DNA from: Planctomycetia bacterium
GTDB taxonomy: Bacteria > Planctomycetota > Planctomycetia > Pirellulales > JACPPG01
Length of the DNA stretch: 64,000 bases
Direction of reading: 5' to 3'
Assembly: GCA_016191115.1 (NCBI GenBank)
Contig: JACPPG010000051.1
Location: 35,860 to 99,859 of the forward strand
Shown here: piece after piece, positions 1 through 8,049 of the stretch
Position numbering within the stretch: the first letter of the stretch is position 1
Layout of the letters: each line of letters opens with the position of its first letter
Position numbers and translations under genes: made by a program
The notes under the pieces: model-generated
What the model saw: only the letters and a program-made list of their open reading frames with translations
Database searches by the model: none
Told to the model about the DNA's origin: nothing

Positions 1-233
1 AGGTGGTTGCCGGCCCAGGCCCACACTGTCGACGCGCAAGTGGCGACGAACAGCGCCAGTGGCAGAAGCAGGCGTTGCCGCGCTAGTGGCGGACGATGGT
101 CGCGCGGCTCTTTCCATGGCGGCAAGTCCACGGGCAACTCGCCCAGAATCGGCAGCGGATGCGGCGGCACGCCGGCGTGGCCCGGCAGCGGCAGATACGG
201 CTGTTGGCCCGGGGCGGGGGAAGGATTATCCAT
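1..233 (-). CDS. N-terminal part of a probable site-2 protease family (M50) membrane protein, cut by the window edge
   Basis: An open frame of 77 codons starts with ATG at 233 (complement) and runs off the left end without a stop. It opens with a Pro-rich cytosolic stretch (MDNPSPAPGQQPYLPLPG), has a charged linker PPWKEPRDHRPPLARQRL, and then enters a hydrophobic segment, LLLPLALFVATCASTVWAWAG. That order is how planctomycete site-2-protease-like membrane proteins usually begin. The HExxH zinc motif would lie beyond the window, so the family assignment is inferred from the N-terminus alone. The gene diverges from nothing visible; its upstream side faces the repeat at 340-494. Confidence 0.55.
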   Translation of the reverse strand, partial: MDNPSPAPGQQPYLPLPGHAGVPPHPLPILGELPVDLPPWKEPRDHRPPLARQRLLLPLALFVATCASTVWAWAGNH

Positions 234-339
234 CGCGCGGTGGCTGGGGAAAAATTGAGGCGCTACGGGCGGCGGGACTGCGCAGTGTACCACAGTCTAC
301 TACGCACCGGCGATGCCACTAGATCGGCCGAGCAGGCCC

Positions 340-494
340 AGGGCCATTCTGTTTTTCAAAATGGCGAGGCGGGAAAATGGGACTGGCTCCGAGCATAAAC
401 CGCGCAAGCCCTTTCAGACCAACGTTGCGTCTCGGTGCCTGTCCCACTTTCCCGCCGGTGCGCCGCCGGCAAGCTTGAATCTGTGAACGGCCCT
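340..494 (-). mobile_element. 155-bp palindromic element, copy 1 (MITE-like)
   Basis: Reverse-orientation copy of the dispersed element described at 48562-48716. It begins AGGGCCATTC and ends GAACGGCCCT, so its tips are inverted repeats. It is bounded by a 10-bp direct repeat, CGAGCAGGCC, at 329-338 and 496-505, which looks like a target-site duplication. It lies between the M50 fragment and the 3' end of the acylase gene. It carries no coding capacity of its own. Confidence 0.85.
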
Positions 495-552
495 GCGAGC
501 AGGCCGAGCACCCGTGCAGGCAAGGAACGGCCACGGAAGCTCCAGCGACCGC

Positions 553-2775
553 TCAATCCCGCCCCTCGGCCGCCAGACGCTTGTATTTGCCGGCGCACCA
601 CCGCGGGATGTCGTTCTTGTACCATCGCGAGAACCAGCTTTCGCTGGCGCCGCCGGGCAGGTTGGTCCACGCCTCGAAAGTGCCCAGGTCGGTCACGAAG
701 TGGTACGACGGCGCGAACGTCGTCTCTCGCGTCGCCGCGCGCAATAGATGCCCTTGGAACGGCGTGGCGTGGCAACCCGGCATCGGCAGTTCGGCCGTGT
801 GCAGGCCCAGCGTCCGCCCGACAAGCTGTCCTTCAAAGAACCGGTTCGTGAAATGGAAGGCGTTGGTCGCGCTCCACGGCTGCTCCTTCTCGGCGGCCAG
901 GGCCGCGGCAGCCTTGCGAATCAATTGCCCCTTGTCGCGCCCCGCCCACCAGCGGCTGTCGGGCTTCTTGAGCAGCCGATCGATGCTCGTCACCACCGGC
1001 ATCGCGAAGCCGACGCGGGAGCACAGATACAACATCCGCCGCCAGCCCAGCCCACGGTGCTGACCCGTGTCCTGCCCGAACACCTCCAAGAGCACGTTGC
1101 GGTAGAGTCGCGAGAAGAGCGTCGCTTCGAGGCTCTTCGGGTCGTAGCTATGCGTCCACGCGGCGAGACGCTCCTTGAGCGCTCCGTCGGGCAGCTCCGG
1201 CAAGAAGACCGCCAGCAGGTCGCGGGCTTGCAGGCTGATCACGTCGTACTGCAGCGATTGCATGTCCTCGATCGTGGCCCTGTCGATCGCGGCCAGGCGT
1301 TCGTCGATCCGCCGCTTGCGATAGTCCGGGACCGGCAGCGTAACGAGGCACGCCCCGTCGTCGCCTCGGACGTCCTCGTTGGCGCTTGAGACGAATCCCT
1401 CCGGCGGGTCGTACACGCGCGGCAGTAGCGACGTCGGAATCCACCCTTGCCAGTGGTTCGCCTCGTCCCAGGCGGGAATCGGCAACAGGCCGTTGTAGCC
1501 GCGCGCCCGGCGCGGAAATTGCCCGTTCGCCTGCCGGCCGATGTGTCCCGCGCGATCGGCGAAGACCCAGCACAGCGTGGGCTGCGGGCATTCGCGCACC
1601 AGGTCCATCGCCGACAGGGCGTCCGCGCAGTCGATCAGGCTGAGCCACGTCTGAAAGCTGCGCCCGGCCCCTTCGACGTCGCCTGTCCAGGCGGCGGACA
1701 ACTGGTATCCATCGCCCAGGTCGTTGGGGTCGGCGTCAAGCGTGCCGGTCGCATTGTGGTAGACGTTCAATGACTCAGGCGGGGCACCCTTGCGGAGGAT
1801 CTTTTCCTCGCGCACCTCGAAGTTCAGCCACCGCTCGCCGCGGCGATATTGCCAACCTTGCTCGGGGTCGCGGCGGCAGTCCTCGATGAAATAGTCGCTC
1901 GTGTCCCCTTTCAGGTAGGTCACGCCCCAGGCCACGCGGCTGGTGCGGGCGACGGCGAAAAAAGGGCAGCCCGGCAGCGTCGCCCCCATCACGAAATCTT
2001 CGTCCCATTCCAGAACCGCCTCGTACCACAGCGCCGGCAGCCGGTTCACTTCCAAGTGCGGATCGGATGCCAGTAGCGCGGCGCCCGTCGCGCTGCGCGA
2101 CGGGGCGACGGCCCAGGCGTTGCTGCCGGCCAACCGCGGCAGGTCGGTCAACAGCTCGAGGGCTTCGTTCGACAGTCGATTCGCGATTTTGATCTTCGAC
2201 AAGAGCTCGAAGTCGGCCGAGTCCAACAGTGGCTCGAACAGCTCGCACAGTTTGTCGCGCTCGATGCCCGTCTGGATCAGCTCCAACAGGATGCGCTCGT
2301 TCTGCTGCTGCCCGACGGCCAGGCCACCAAAATTCAGCAGGTTGCCGATGAGCATCGCGGCCTGCTGATTCCAGGGATGAAGCTGAAATCCGGTGGCCCA
2401 CATCGGCAGGGAGCGGCCGTACTGCTTCATGCCGTCGTTGACGCCTTCGCAGTAGGCCGTCAGATGGCCGAAGGTGTCGTCGTCGAGCTGGTTGACCTCG
2501 CGGTCGAGGTGCAGATAGAGGCCGACCTTGCGAAAGAACTTGTCGGCCTCGAACAGCTCCGGCTTGTCGGCGATCCGCTCGGCCGAGCGGCCGCTGGCCA
2601 CCGCGTGCGCAAAAAGCATCTGGGTCGGCCGGTCCACGGCGTGCATGAACCCCAGCCCGTACAGGGCGCCCCGCAAGGACCCGGCGGTGACGTGCGGCAC
2701 ACCGTTCTCGTCGCGAGCAGCGGCAAACCGCCGCCGGGGGTTCTTGATCCGTAGGGGCTTCATAGCGCGACGCAT
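553..2775 (-). CDS. penicillin acylase family protein
   Basis: Members of this Ntn-hydrolase family cleave amide bonds in penicillins, acyl-homoserine lactones or related N-acyl compounds after autocatalytic cleavage into two chains. The 740-residue product has the family layout: an alpha-chain region with NGVPHV at about residues 25-30 and YGLGFMHAVDRP at 39-50, then the junction GSNAWAV, whose Ser at about 218 is the expected nucleophile that becomes the N-terminus of the beta chain. ASDPHL follows shortly after. Most characterised members are exported, but no hydrophobic signal sequence is visible at this N-terminus (MRRAMKPLRIKNPRRRF). Either it is cytoplasmic or the start is misplaced. 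A second ATG lies four codons downstream. The substrate cannot be told from sequence. Confidence 0.9.
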   Translation of the reverse strand: MRRAMKPLRIKNPRRRFAAARDENGVPHVTAGSLRGALYGLGFMHAVDRPTQMLFAHAVASGRSAERIADKPELFEADKFFRKVGLYLHLDREVNQLDDDTFGHLTAYCEGVNDGMKQYGRSLPMWATGFQLHPWNQQAAMLIGNLLNFGGLAVGQQQNERILLELIQTGIERDKLCELFEPLLDSADFELLSKIKIANRLSNEALELLTDLPRLAGSNAWAVAPSRSATGAALLASDPHLEVNRLPALWYEAVLEWDEDFVMGATLPGCPFFAVARTSRVAWGVTYLKGDTSDYFIEDCRRDPEQGWQYRRGERWLNFEVREEKILRKGAPPESLNVYHNATGTLDADPNDLGDGYQLSAAWTGDVEGAGRSFQTWLSLIDCADALSAMDLVRECPQPTLCWVFADRAGHIGRQANGQFPRRARGYNGLLPIPAWDEANHWQGWIPTSLLPRVYDPPEGFVSSANEDVRGDDGACLVTLPVPDYRKRRIDERLAAIDRATIEDMQSLQYDVISLQARDLLAVFLPELPDGALKERLAAWTHSYDPKSLEATLFSRLYRNVLLEVFGQDTGQHRGLGWRRMLYLCSRVGFAMPVVTSIDRLLKKPDSRWWAGRDKGQLIRKAAAALAAEKEQPWSATNAFHFTNRFFEGQLVGRTLGLHTAELPMPGCHATPFQGHLLRAATRETTFAPSYHFVTDLGTFEAWTNLPGGASESWFSRWYKNDIPRWCAGKYKRLAAEGRD

Positions 2776-2906
2776 CGAGAAGGGCGGTCAAGCACCTTCA
2801 AGTGTAGCACGCGCCCACCGCCTCCAGAACGGGCCACGCGGCCACGAAACGGATAGCCGCCACGGCGCGCCGACGGCCAGCGAGGCCTCGATGCACGCGG
2901 GCGCGC

Positions 2907-2996
2907 TTAGCCCTTGCGATGGCGAATGCGCGATCGCATCCGCCGTTTCTTTCGGCCGACTTTGCGTCGTCCCTTGCCCGATTTCTTCGTTCCCAC
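2907..2996 (-). CDS. possible 29-residue very basic peptide
   Basis: A GTG at 2996 (complement) is preceded at normal spacing by GGAG and opens a 29-codon frame ending at 2907. The product contains GRRKVGRKKRRMRSRIRHRK, so more than half its residues are Lys or Arg and there are no acidic residues. Such peptides are typical of very small ribosome-associated or nucleic-acid-binding proteins, but I cannot name the family. The frame can be extended upstream to 3116, though that extension looks non-coding. The gap around it (2776-3206) otherwise shows no gene. It may be a real small gene or a chance basic frame. Confidence 0.35.
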   Translation of the reverse strand: MGTKKSGKGRRKVGRKKRRMRSRIRHRKG

Positions 2997-3206
2997 GCGT
3001 GTCTCCGCAAGAATGTTTCGTCGCGCCCAAATGACTGGCCGGAGGCGTTCAGCATGATGCCCCAGCCCCACGCCCGGTCGATCATAGCAGACCCGCTTCC
3101 CTCCACTCAAGGGCATCGCAACGGACCGGTTGGTTGCGTGAATGCCCGGTGGGAGGGCGACGATCCTGCCGAGCCCGTCGATCCAGAGCGATTACATCCT
3201 ACGGGG

Positions 3207-3635
3207 TCACGCGCGGGCCTCGTCGATCGAATGCCGGATTAAGGTCAGTAGCGCCTCGGTGTCGCACGGCTTGCGGACGCAATACTGGCATCCCGTCACA
3301 CGCGTCCGCCGGATAATGTCTGGCCGCGTCATGCAACTGAGCATGATGACCGGCGTGCGGCAAGTGTCCGGTGCGTCGGCCAGCTCCTGGCAGAGCGTGA
3401 AACCGTCGATATCCGGCAGCTTGACGTCGAGCACGATCAGGTCCGGGTGCTGCCGGCGAGCCGTCACGCGCCCCTGGGCGCCGTTGGTGGCCGAGAGAAC
3501 GGCGAAGCCCCGTCGCGTGAGTCCCAGCGATAAGACTTCCACCTCGTCCGCGTCGTCATCGATGATCAGGATCTTGTCCTGCTCGATGGGGCGCGGGCCG
3601 GGAGGGAGCGGGTGCGGGTGCAAGGGGTCAGGCAT
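3207..3635 (-). CDS. single-domain response regulator (CheY-like receiver)
   Basis: A stand-alone receiver domain that would be phosphorylated by a histidine kinase. The receiver begins at ILIIDDDADE, which supplies the acidic pair, followed by LIVLDVKLPD with the phospho-accepting Asp, an alcohol position in MLSCM, and the conserved Lys in RKPCD. The protein ends a few residues after the fold, so there is no output domain. I chose the ATG at 3635, which leaves a short Pro-rich N-terminal tail. The frame continues upstream to 3689, but that part reads as non-coding. No kinase gene is adjacent. CMTRPDI with paired Cys (also GCQYCVRKPC) is an unusually Cys-rich patch for a receiver. Confidence 0.85.
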   Translation of the reverse strand: MPDPLHPHPLPPGPRPIEQDKILIIDDDADEVEVLSLGLTRRGFAVLSATNGAQGRVTARRQHPDLIVLDVKLPDIDGFTLCQELADAPDTCRTPVIMLSCMTRPDIIRRTRVTGCQYCVRKPCDTEALLTLIRHSIDEARA

Positions 3636-3840
3636 TCTTCGCGTCGCGGCGTTGGCTGGGGGTCCGAAACGTCGAGTGGGCGAAGCCACGAAAGCGTAGG
3701 TCGCCCCCGCCGCCTGTCAAACGGACGGCAAGAGCCACGGCCGAGCGAGGCTGGGTGCCATGGGTGCCACGGGTTGACCGGTCGGGGCAAGCCGTGCCAC
3801 TGCACGCGACGCGCACCGATGGCTATCGACGTCGACCGTG

Positions 3841-3862
3841 CACTGCTTCTGGCGAAGCAGTG
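3841..3862. repeat. 9-bp-stem hairpin in the gap upstream of the receiver gene
   Basis: CACTGCTTC, a 4-base loop TGGC, then GAAGCAGTG form a perfect stem. The surrounding 3740-3870 also contains GGGTGCCA repeats. A related hairpin (CACTGGC-TTC-GCCAGTG) occurs at 48432-48448 beside the same GGGTGCCAC lead-in, and 14025-14045 carries a half copy (GGGCGAAGCAGTGGCAC). These look like members of one dispersed short-palindrome family. No gene is supported between 3636 and 3902. Confidence 0.5.
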
Positions 3863-3902
3863 GACACCCGCGTTGTCACAAGCCGCTTGCCGCACGGTCT
3901 CG

Positions 3903-5102
3903 CTAGCGGCGGCGCATGCGGATGCGGTCCGGCCGACGTCCTACCGTGACGTCGAGCGAAATCTTCTGTCCGCGGCGCCACACCACGGCCTTCGCCTTCG
4001 ATCCGACCTCCGTGCCCGCGACCGCCAGCATCATGTCCGTTGGATCGACGACCTCTCGGCCGTTCCATTCCAGGATTACGTCCCATTGCTCGATACCGGC
4101 CATCTCCGCCGGAGAGCCCGCCACGACTTCGTTCACCATCGCGCCGTGTTGATCCTTCAATTCCAGTTGCTTGGCGGTCTGCGCGTCCAATTCCTCGAAC
4201 CCGACGCCCAGGTATCCGCGCTCCACATGGCCATTCTTGATGATCTGATCGTAGCTGTTGCGGGCCACCTCGCTGGGAATGGCGAAGCTGATCCCCAGAA
4301 ACGCGCGCCCCACGATCGCCGTGTTGACGCCGACTACCTGCCCAAGCAGGTTCACCAATGGCCCACCGCTGTTGCCCGGGTTCACGGCCGCGTCGGTCTG
4401 CAGGAAATCCTGATACGAGGTCCCCTGTGTGATCTTGCGGCGTTGCTTGGCGCTGACGATGCCGGAGGTGACGGTGCGATCCAGCCCATAGGGATTGCCG
4501 ACAGCCAGCACCCAGTCGCCCACGTCCAAATCGTCGCTGTCGCCCCAATCGACGGCCGACAGCCCGCTCGCGCTGATCTTCAGCACGGCCAAGTCCGTCA
4601 GTTCGTCGTCACCAACGAGTTGCACGTTGTCGATCGTGCGGCCGTCGGCCAGGTTCACGCGAATCTCGGTGGCGTTACGGATCACGTGCCGGTTGGTGAG
4701 GATGTAGCCTTTCGTGTCAACGATAAACCCGGTCCCCTGCCCATGGAGCGGCGCGGCGCGGCCGGGTGGCATCATAAAGACCAGGTCTTCATTCCCATTG
4801 TCGCCGGGCTGCTCGACGTCGATGTGCACCACGCAGGGCTCGACCTTCTGGGCCACCAGGCTGAAAACCCGCGACGTGTCGGCCAACGTGACGAGCCCTG
4901 CGGTCTCGGACAGCTTTTGCAGTTGCTCGGCGGCGACGTCCGCGCGGGCCCGCAGCTTGCCCCGGGCGAGCGCATACTGCACGCGCTCGGCGATGTACGG
5001 GACTGCCAGCACGACAATGAGCGCCACCAAGATCGAGATGAGCAACGTCGGCCGCCGCGGCGGAGGCGGCTGCGAAGTGGGAGCGGACATGTCGTCCAGC
5101 AT
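3903..5102 (-). CDS. HtrA/DegP-type trypsin-like serine protease with one PDZ domain
   Basis: An envelope quality-control protease. The product of 399 residues has a cytoplasmic Pro-rich start, one membrane anchor at about residues 19-36 (LLISILVALIVVLAVPYIAE), a short helical region, then the protease domain. The catalytic triad is visible as His139 (TNRHVI), Asp170 (TDLAVL) and Ser245 (GNSGGP). A PDZ domain follows from about 290 (YLGVGFEELD...SPAEMAGI). The tail RRPDRIRMRRR is basic. The ATG at 5102 has AGGAG nine bases upstream; the frame extends further upstream to 5624, but that stretch overlaps the divergent aat promoter region and looks non-coding. A second ATG at 5090 is possible. 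Confidence 0.93.
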   Translation of the reverse strand: MLDDMSAPTSQPPPPRRPTLLISILVALIVVLAVPYIAERVQYALARGKLRARADVAAEQLQKLSETAGLVTLADTSRVFSLVAQKVEPCVVHIDVEQPGDNGNEDLVFMMPPGRAAPLHGQGTGFIVDTKGYILTNRHVIRNATEIRVNLADGRTIDNVQLVGDDELTDLAVLKISASGLSAVDWGDSDDLDVGDWVLAVGNPYGLDRTVTSGIVSAKQRRKITQGTSYQDFLQTDAAVNPGNSGGPLVNLLGQVVGVNTAIVGRAFLGISFAIPSEVARNSYDQIIKNGHVERGYLGVGFEELDAQTAKQLELKDQHGAMVNEVVAGSPAEMAGIEQWDVILEWNGREVVDPTDMMLAVAGTEVGSKAKAVVWRRGQKISLDVTVGRRPDRIRMRRR

Positions 5103-5288
5103 AAGATGATGCTCCTGGTGACGATATCGCTTAAAGGGCTCGCGGTTGCCGTTCGTGCCATTATAGTCCTGCCAGCAATGAGGAAATAGATGCCGGTCCT
5201 GCGGCCCGGCGTGCTCGTCGATGGCCGCCGCTGTCGTTTGTGTTAAGATCGATTGCCGGGGCCACTTCCTTCGCCATGCGAGCGCGCC

Positions 5289-6041
5289 ATGGTTGTTGGT
5301 CGCCATCGCGAGGATCATGCCACGGCGCCGCGTTTCTTTCCGCCGCCCGAGCAAACGGATGCCGCGGGCCTGGTCGGCATCGGCGGCGAGCTTGCGCCGG
5401 AGTGGCTTTTGGACGCGTACCGGCACGGCATTTTTCCCTGGCCGCTTTCGGACGGTCTGTTGGCCTGGTGGTCGCCCGATCCGCGGGCAGTGATCGAGTT
5501 CGATCGTTTTCATCCGTCGCGGCGGCTGCTCCGCACGTGCCGCAGCGGATGCTTCGAGATCACGATGGATCGCGACTTTTCGGGCGTGATCGCCGGATGC
5601 GCCACGGCGCAAGATCGATCGCATGCCACGTGGCTCACTCCGGCCATGCAGAAGGCATACATACAGCTAAACGCGCTGGGCGTGGCCCACAGCGTCGAGG
5701 CGTGGTGCTCGGGCGCGCTTGTGGGCGGTGTGTACGGCGTCGCGATCGGCGGGTACTTCGCCGCCGAGTCGATGTTCTACCGCGTGCGCGATGCCTCGAA
5801 GGTGGCGCTCGTGGCGCTCGCGCGGCATCTGGAAGAGCGCGGCTACCTGCTGCTTGACATCCAGCAGCTCACGCCGCACACCGAGCGGATGGGGGCGAGC
5901 CTGATCCCGCGCGAAGAATTCCTCGCCCGTCTAGCCGCGGCGCTACAGGCGCCAGTTGAGTTCGCGTCGAACCCAAGACACACCACGGAGACGCGGAGGC
6001 ACGGAGAAGGATCAATGACGAATGTCGAATTTGGACGTTAG
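5289..6041 (+). CDS. aat: leucyl/phenylalanyl-tRNA--protein transferase
   Basis: Transfers Leu or Phe from tRNA to proteins with N-terminal Arg or Lys, marking them for ClpS/ClpAP degradation (the N-end rule). Family signatures are FPPPEQTD, HGIFPWP, WWSPDPRAVI, ATWLTPAMQKAY, HSVEAW, GGVYGVAIGGYFAAESMF and LLDIQQLTPH. The start was taken at ATG 5289; an in-frame ATG at 5253 would add 12 residues. The conserved part ends near residue 226. The last 20 or so residues (PRHTTETRRHGEGSMTN) are encoded by an intergenic palindrome, so the C-terminus looks like read-through into a repeat. The gene is convergent with the isomerase gene downstream. Confidence 0.93.
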   Translation: MVVGRHREDHATAPRFFPPPEQTDAAGLVGIGGELAPEWLLDAYRHGIFPWPLSDGLLAWWSPDPRAVIEFDRFHPSRRLLRTCRSGCFEITMDRDFSGVIAGCATAQDRSHATWLTPAMQKAYIQLNALGVAHSVEAWCSGALVGGVYGVAIGGYFAAESMFYRVRDASKVALVALARHLEERGYLLLDIQQLTPHTERMGASLIPREEFLARLAAALQAPVEFASNPRHTTETRRHGEGSMTNVEFGR

Positions 6042-6075
6042 GCATTTCTTCCACTCCGTGTCTCAGTCCGTGGTG
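5981..6075. repeat. imperfect inverted repeat between convergent genes
   Basis: CACCACGGAGACGCGGAGG (from 5981) is complementary, with mismatches, to CCACTCCGTGTCTCAGTCCG (6051-6070) plus TGGTG. The arms flank a spacer that contains GACGAATGTCGAA, a motif seen again in the repeat at 32271-32425. The palindrome lies over the 3' end of aat and just past the stop of the convergent isomerase gene, so it may act as a two-way terminator. No U-tract is obvious. Confidence 0.5.
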
Positions 6076-6089
6076 AATCTTTCTTCGCG

Positions 6090-6998
6090 TCAGGTGATGA
6101 TCGGCCGCAGCACGTTGCGCGAGATGCGCAGCGAGTTCTTCCGTGCCTCCAGGTCGTGGCGGAATGAGTCGTCTTCCACCTCGACGCATACCGGGCCGTC
6201 GTAGCCCACGTCGGTGAGCGCCGAGATCCAGGCACTCCAGTCGATCGACCCCAGGCCGGGAATCTTGGGCGTGCTCCAGCCGAGGCCCAATACGCCGCGC
6301 TCGTCGAGCTTCCGGCGGTCGATCTTCATGTCCTTGGCGTGCGTGTGGAACAACCGATCGTGAAAGTCGTAGATAGGCTGCAGGTAGTCCATCATCTGCC
6401 ATACCATGTGCGACGGATCGTAGTTCAGCCCGAAATGCGTCGAGGGGATGGCCTCGAACATCCGCCGCCAGATCGAGGGCGCGTAGGCCAGGTTCTTGCC
6501 GGCCGGCCATTCGTCCCAAGTGAACAGCATCGGGCAGTTCTCGATGCCGATCCACACGTTGTGGTCCTCGGCGAAGCGGATCAAATCGGGCCACACCTCG
6601 CGGAACCGCGCGAAATTCTCGTCGGCGTTGCGGCGATGGTCGGCGCCGATGAACGTGTTGACGTTCGTCAGGCCAAGTACCTGCGCCGCCTGAATGACCT
6701 TCTTCAAGTGCTCGATGGCGACCCGCGACTCGTCGGCATCGCCCGAGAGGATATTTGGGTAGTAACCCAGGCCCGACATCGCGACACGGTGCTGGGCGCA
6801 CAGGGCGTTCGTGTCGTCGGCCGCGGCCTGCGAGAAGTCGGTCACGTCCAGGTGCGTGACGCCGGCGAACTTTCGCTCGGCCTTGCCCACCGGCCAGCAC
6901 ATCACCTCGACGCAGTCGAACTGCTCCTCGGCGGCGAAGCGCAGCACGTCGGCGAAGCTCAAATCTGCCAAGATGGCGGTAACAAAGCCAAGTTGCAT
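6090..6998 (-). CDS. sugar phosphate isomerase/epimerase (xylose-isomerase-like TIM barrel)
   Basis: A 302-residue member of the AP-endonuclease-2/xylose-isomerase TIM-barrel superfamily, probably a metal-dependent sugar or cyclitol isomerase. Visible strand-end motifs include FDCVEVMCWP, GLGYYPN, NTFIGAD, VWIGIENCPM (metal-ligand Glu), FGLNYDPSHMVWQ (Asp, His), HTHAKDMK and VCVEVED. These give the usual Glu/Asp/His/Glu metal site. GGAG lies just before the ATG. It stands alone and is convergent with aat. The substrate is unknown; family members near Gfo/Idh oxidoreductases act on inositol-type sugars, but no such gene adjoins this one. Confidence 0.9.
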   Translation of the reverse strand: MQLGFVTAILADLSFADVLRFAAEEQFDCVEVMCWPVGKAERKFAGVTHLDVTDFSQAAADDTNALCAQHRVAMSGLGYYPNILSGDADESRVAIEHLKKVIQAAQVLGLTNVNTFIGADHRRNADENFARFREVWPDLIRFAEDHNVWIGIENCPMLFTWDEWPAGKNLAYAPSIWRRMFEAIPSTHFGLNYDPSHMVWQMMDYLQPIYDFHDRLFHTHAKDMKIDRRKLDERGVLGLGWSTPKIPGLGSIDWSAWISALTDVGYDGPVCVEVEDDSFRHDLEARKNSLRISRNVLRPIIT

Positions 6999-7138
6999 GG
7001 GAGACTCCTCACTGGCGCATGCCCCGCGAAGGATGGATTGTTATCATGCACGGCCTGGTGTGCAACCAGGCAGACTCGGCGCGCGAAATGTCCCCGCCGC
7101 CGTCACAGGACTGTTAACTTGAGCCACGGACCCGCCCG

Positions 7139-7747
7139 ATGGGAAAAAAAGATCCGCGCGTCGATGCCTACATCGCCAAGAGCGCCGACTACGCCAAAGG
7201 GGTGCTCATGCATCTGCGGCGCATCGTGCACTCCGCCTGTCCCCAGGTCGAAGAGGCGATCAAGTGGGGGCACCCTTCGTTTCTGTACAAGGGCATTCTG
7301 TGCGGCATGGCGGCCTTCAAGGCTCATTGCACCTTCGGCTTCTGGCACAAGAGCATGCGCGACGCCACGGCCGGCAAGGACGGCGGGGAGACGGCGATGG
7401 GGCAGTTCGGCCGGATCACGCGCCTCACGGACTTGCCGAAGGAAGCAGAGATTGCGCGGCTCGTAAAGCGCGCGAAGCGACTGCACGATGACGGCGTCAA
7501 GGCTCCGGCCGCGCCCAAGCCCAAACGCCGTCAGCCACTCAGAATTCCCGCCGACCTCTCGGCAGCGCTGCGGCGGAACAAGAAGGCCCAAAAAACCTTC
7601 GACGACTTCAGCTACACCAACCGGAAGGAGTACGTGGAGTGGATCGTTGAAGCGAAGCGCGCGGAAGCGCGCGAAAAGCGCCTGGCCACGGCGATTGAGT
7701 GGATGGCCGACGGCAAATCGCGCAACTGGAAGTACGAGCGGAAGTAA
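7139..7747 (+). CDS. YdeI/OmpD-associated family protein with DUF1801-like N-terminal domain
   Basis: The N-terminal half (DPRVDAYIAKSADYAKGVLMHLRRIVHSACP...EAIKWGHPSFLYKG) matches the DUF1801/YdhG-like fold, and the C-terminal half (LRIPADLSAALRRNKKAQKTFDDFSYTNRKEYVEWI, then EAREKRLATAIEWMADGK) matches the YdeI/OmpD-associated pattern. Biochemical function is not established for the family. The protein is 202 residues, basic, soluble and without a signal peptide. It is a lone gene, with no ribosome site stronger than a weak purine run before the ATG. Confidence 0.85.
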   Translation: MGKKDPRVDAYIAKSADYAKGVLMHLRRIVHSACPQVEEAIKWGHPSFLYKGILCGMAAFKAHCTFGFWHKSMRDATAGKDGGETAMGQFGRITRLTDLPKEAEIARLVKRAKRLHDDGVKAPAAPKPKRRQPLRIPADLSAALRRNKKAQKTFDDFSYTNRKEYVEWIVEAKRAEAREKRLATAIEWMADGKSRNWKYERK

Positions 7748-8049
7748 GCCGCCTGGCGGCGTCCGGTTGCCAAAAGGAAGTATGAAGATCCTGCCCTAAG
7801 ACCGTCGAGCACGTTTCTCGCCACCTGATTCGTCGCGGCGCGATGGGCGAGCACATCTGGCCCGGGGCTCATACCGCGAGATTTTTCTGCCGTCGGCGGG
7901 AATAATTCTCGCCCATCCGGCGTCTAAGGGACAGGCGTAGCAGTGGGACCATGGCTCCCGCGGGATGGGCAGGTGATTCCACCGCGGCTCGTCGCTGCCA
8001 CGCGCTTGAATCATTTCTAGCGTCAGCCGTTTCCGGGGGGAGGACTCGC
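7748..8049. other. intergenic gap, no gene seen
   Basis: About 300 bases between the YdeI-like gene and the DUF4349 gene. Frames here are short and inconsistent in codon usage. The promoter and ribosome site of the downstream gene (GGGGGGAGGA just before its ATG) lie at the right end. Confidence 0.5.

Noticed and set aside
340..494. Short frames inside the 155-bp elements (for example with SEPVPFSRLAILKN)
   Set aside because: They repeat identically in every copy because the DNA does. None has a ribosome site, and they run out of the element into unrelated sequence.
3612..5189. A 525-residue frame on the plus strand over the HtrA gene
   Set aside because: The minus strand encodes a clear HtrA protease with its catalytic triad; this frame is a mirror of GC-rich codon use.
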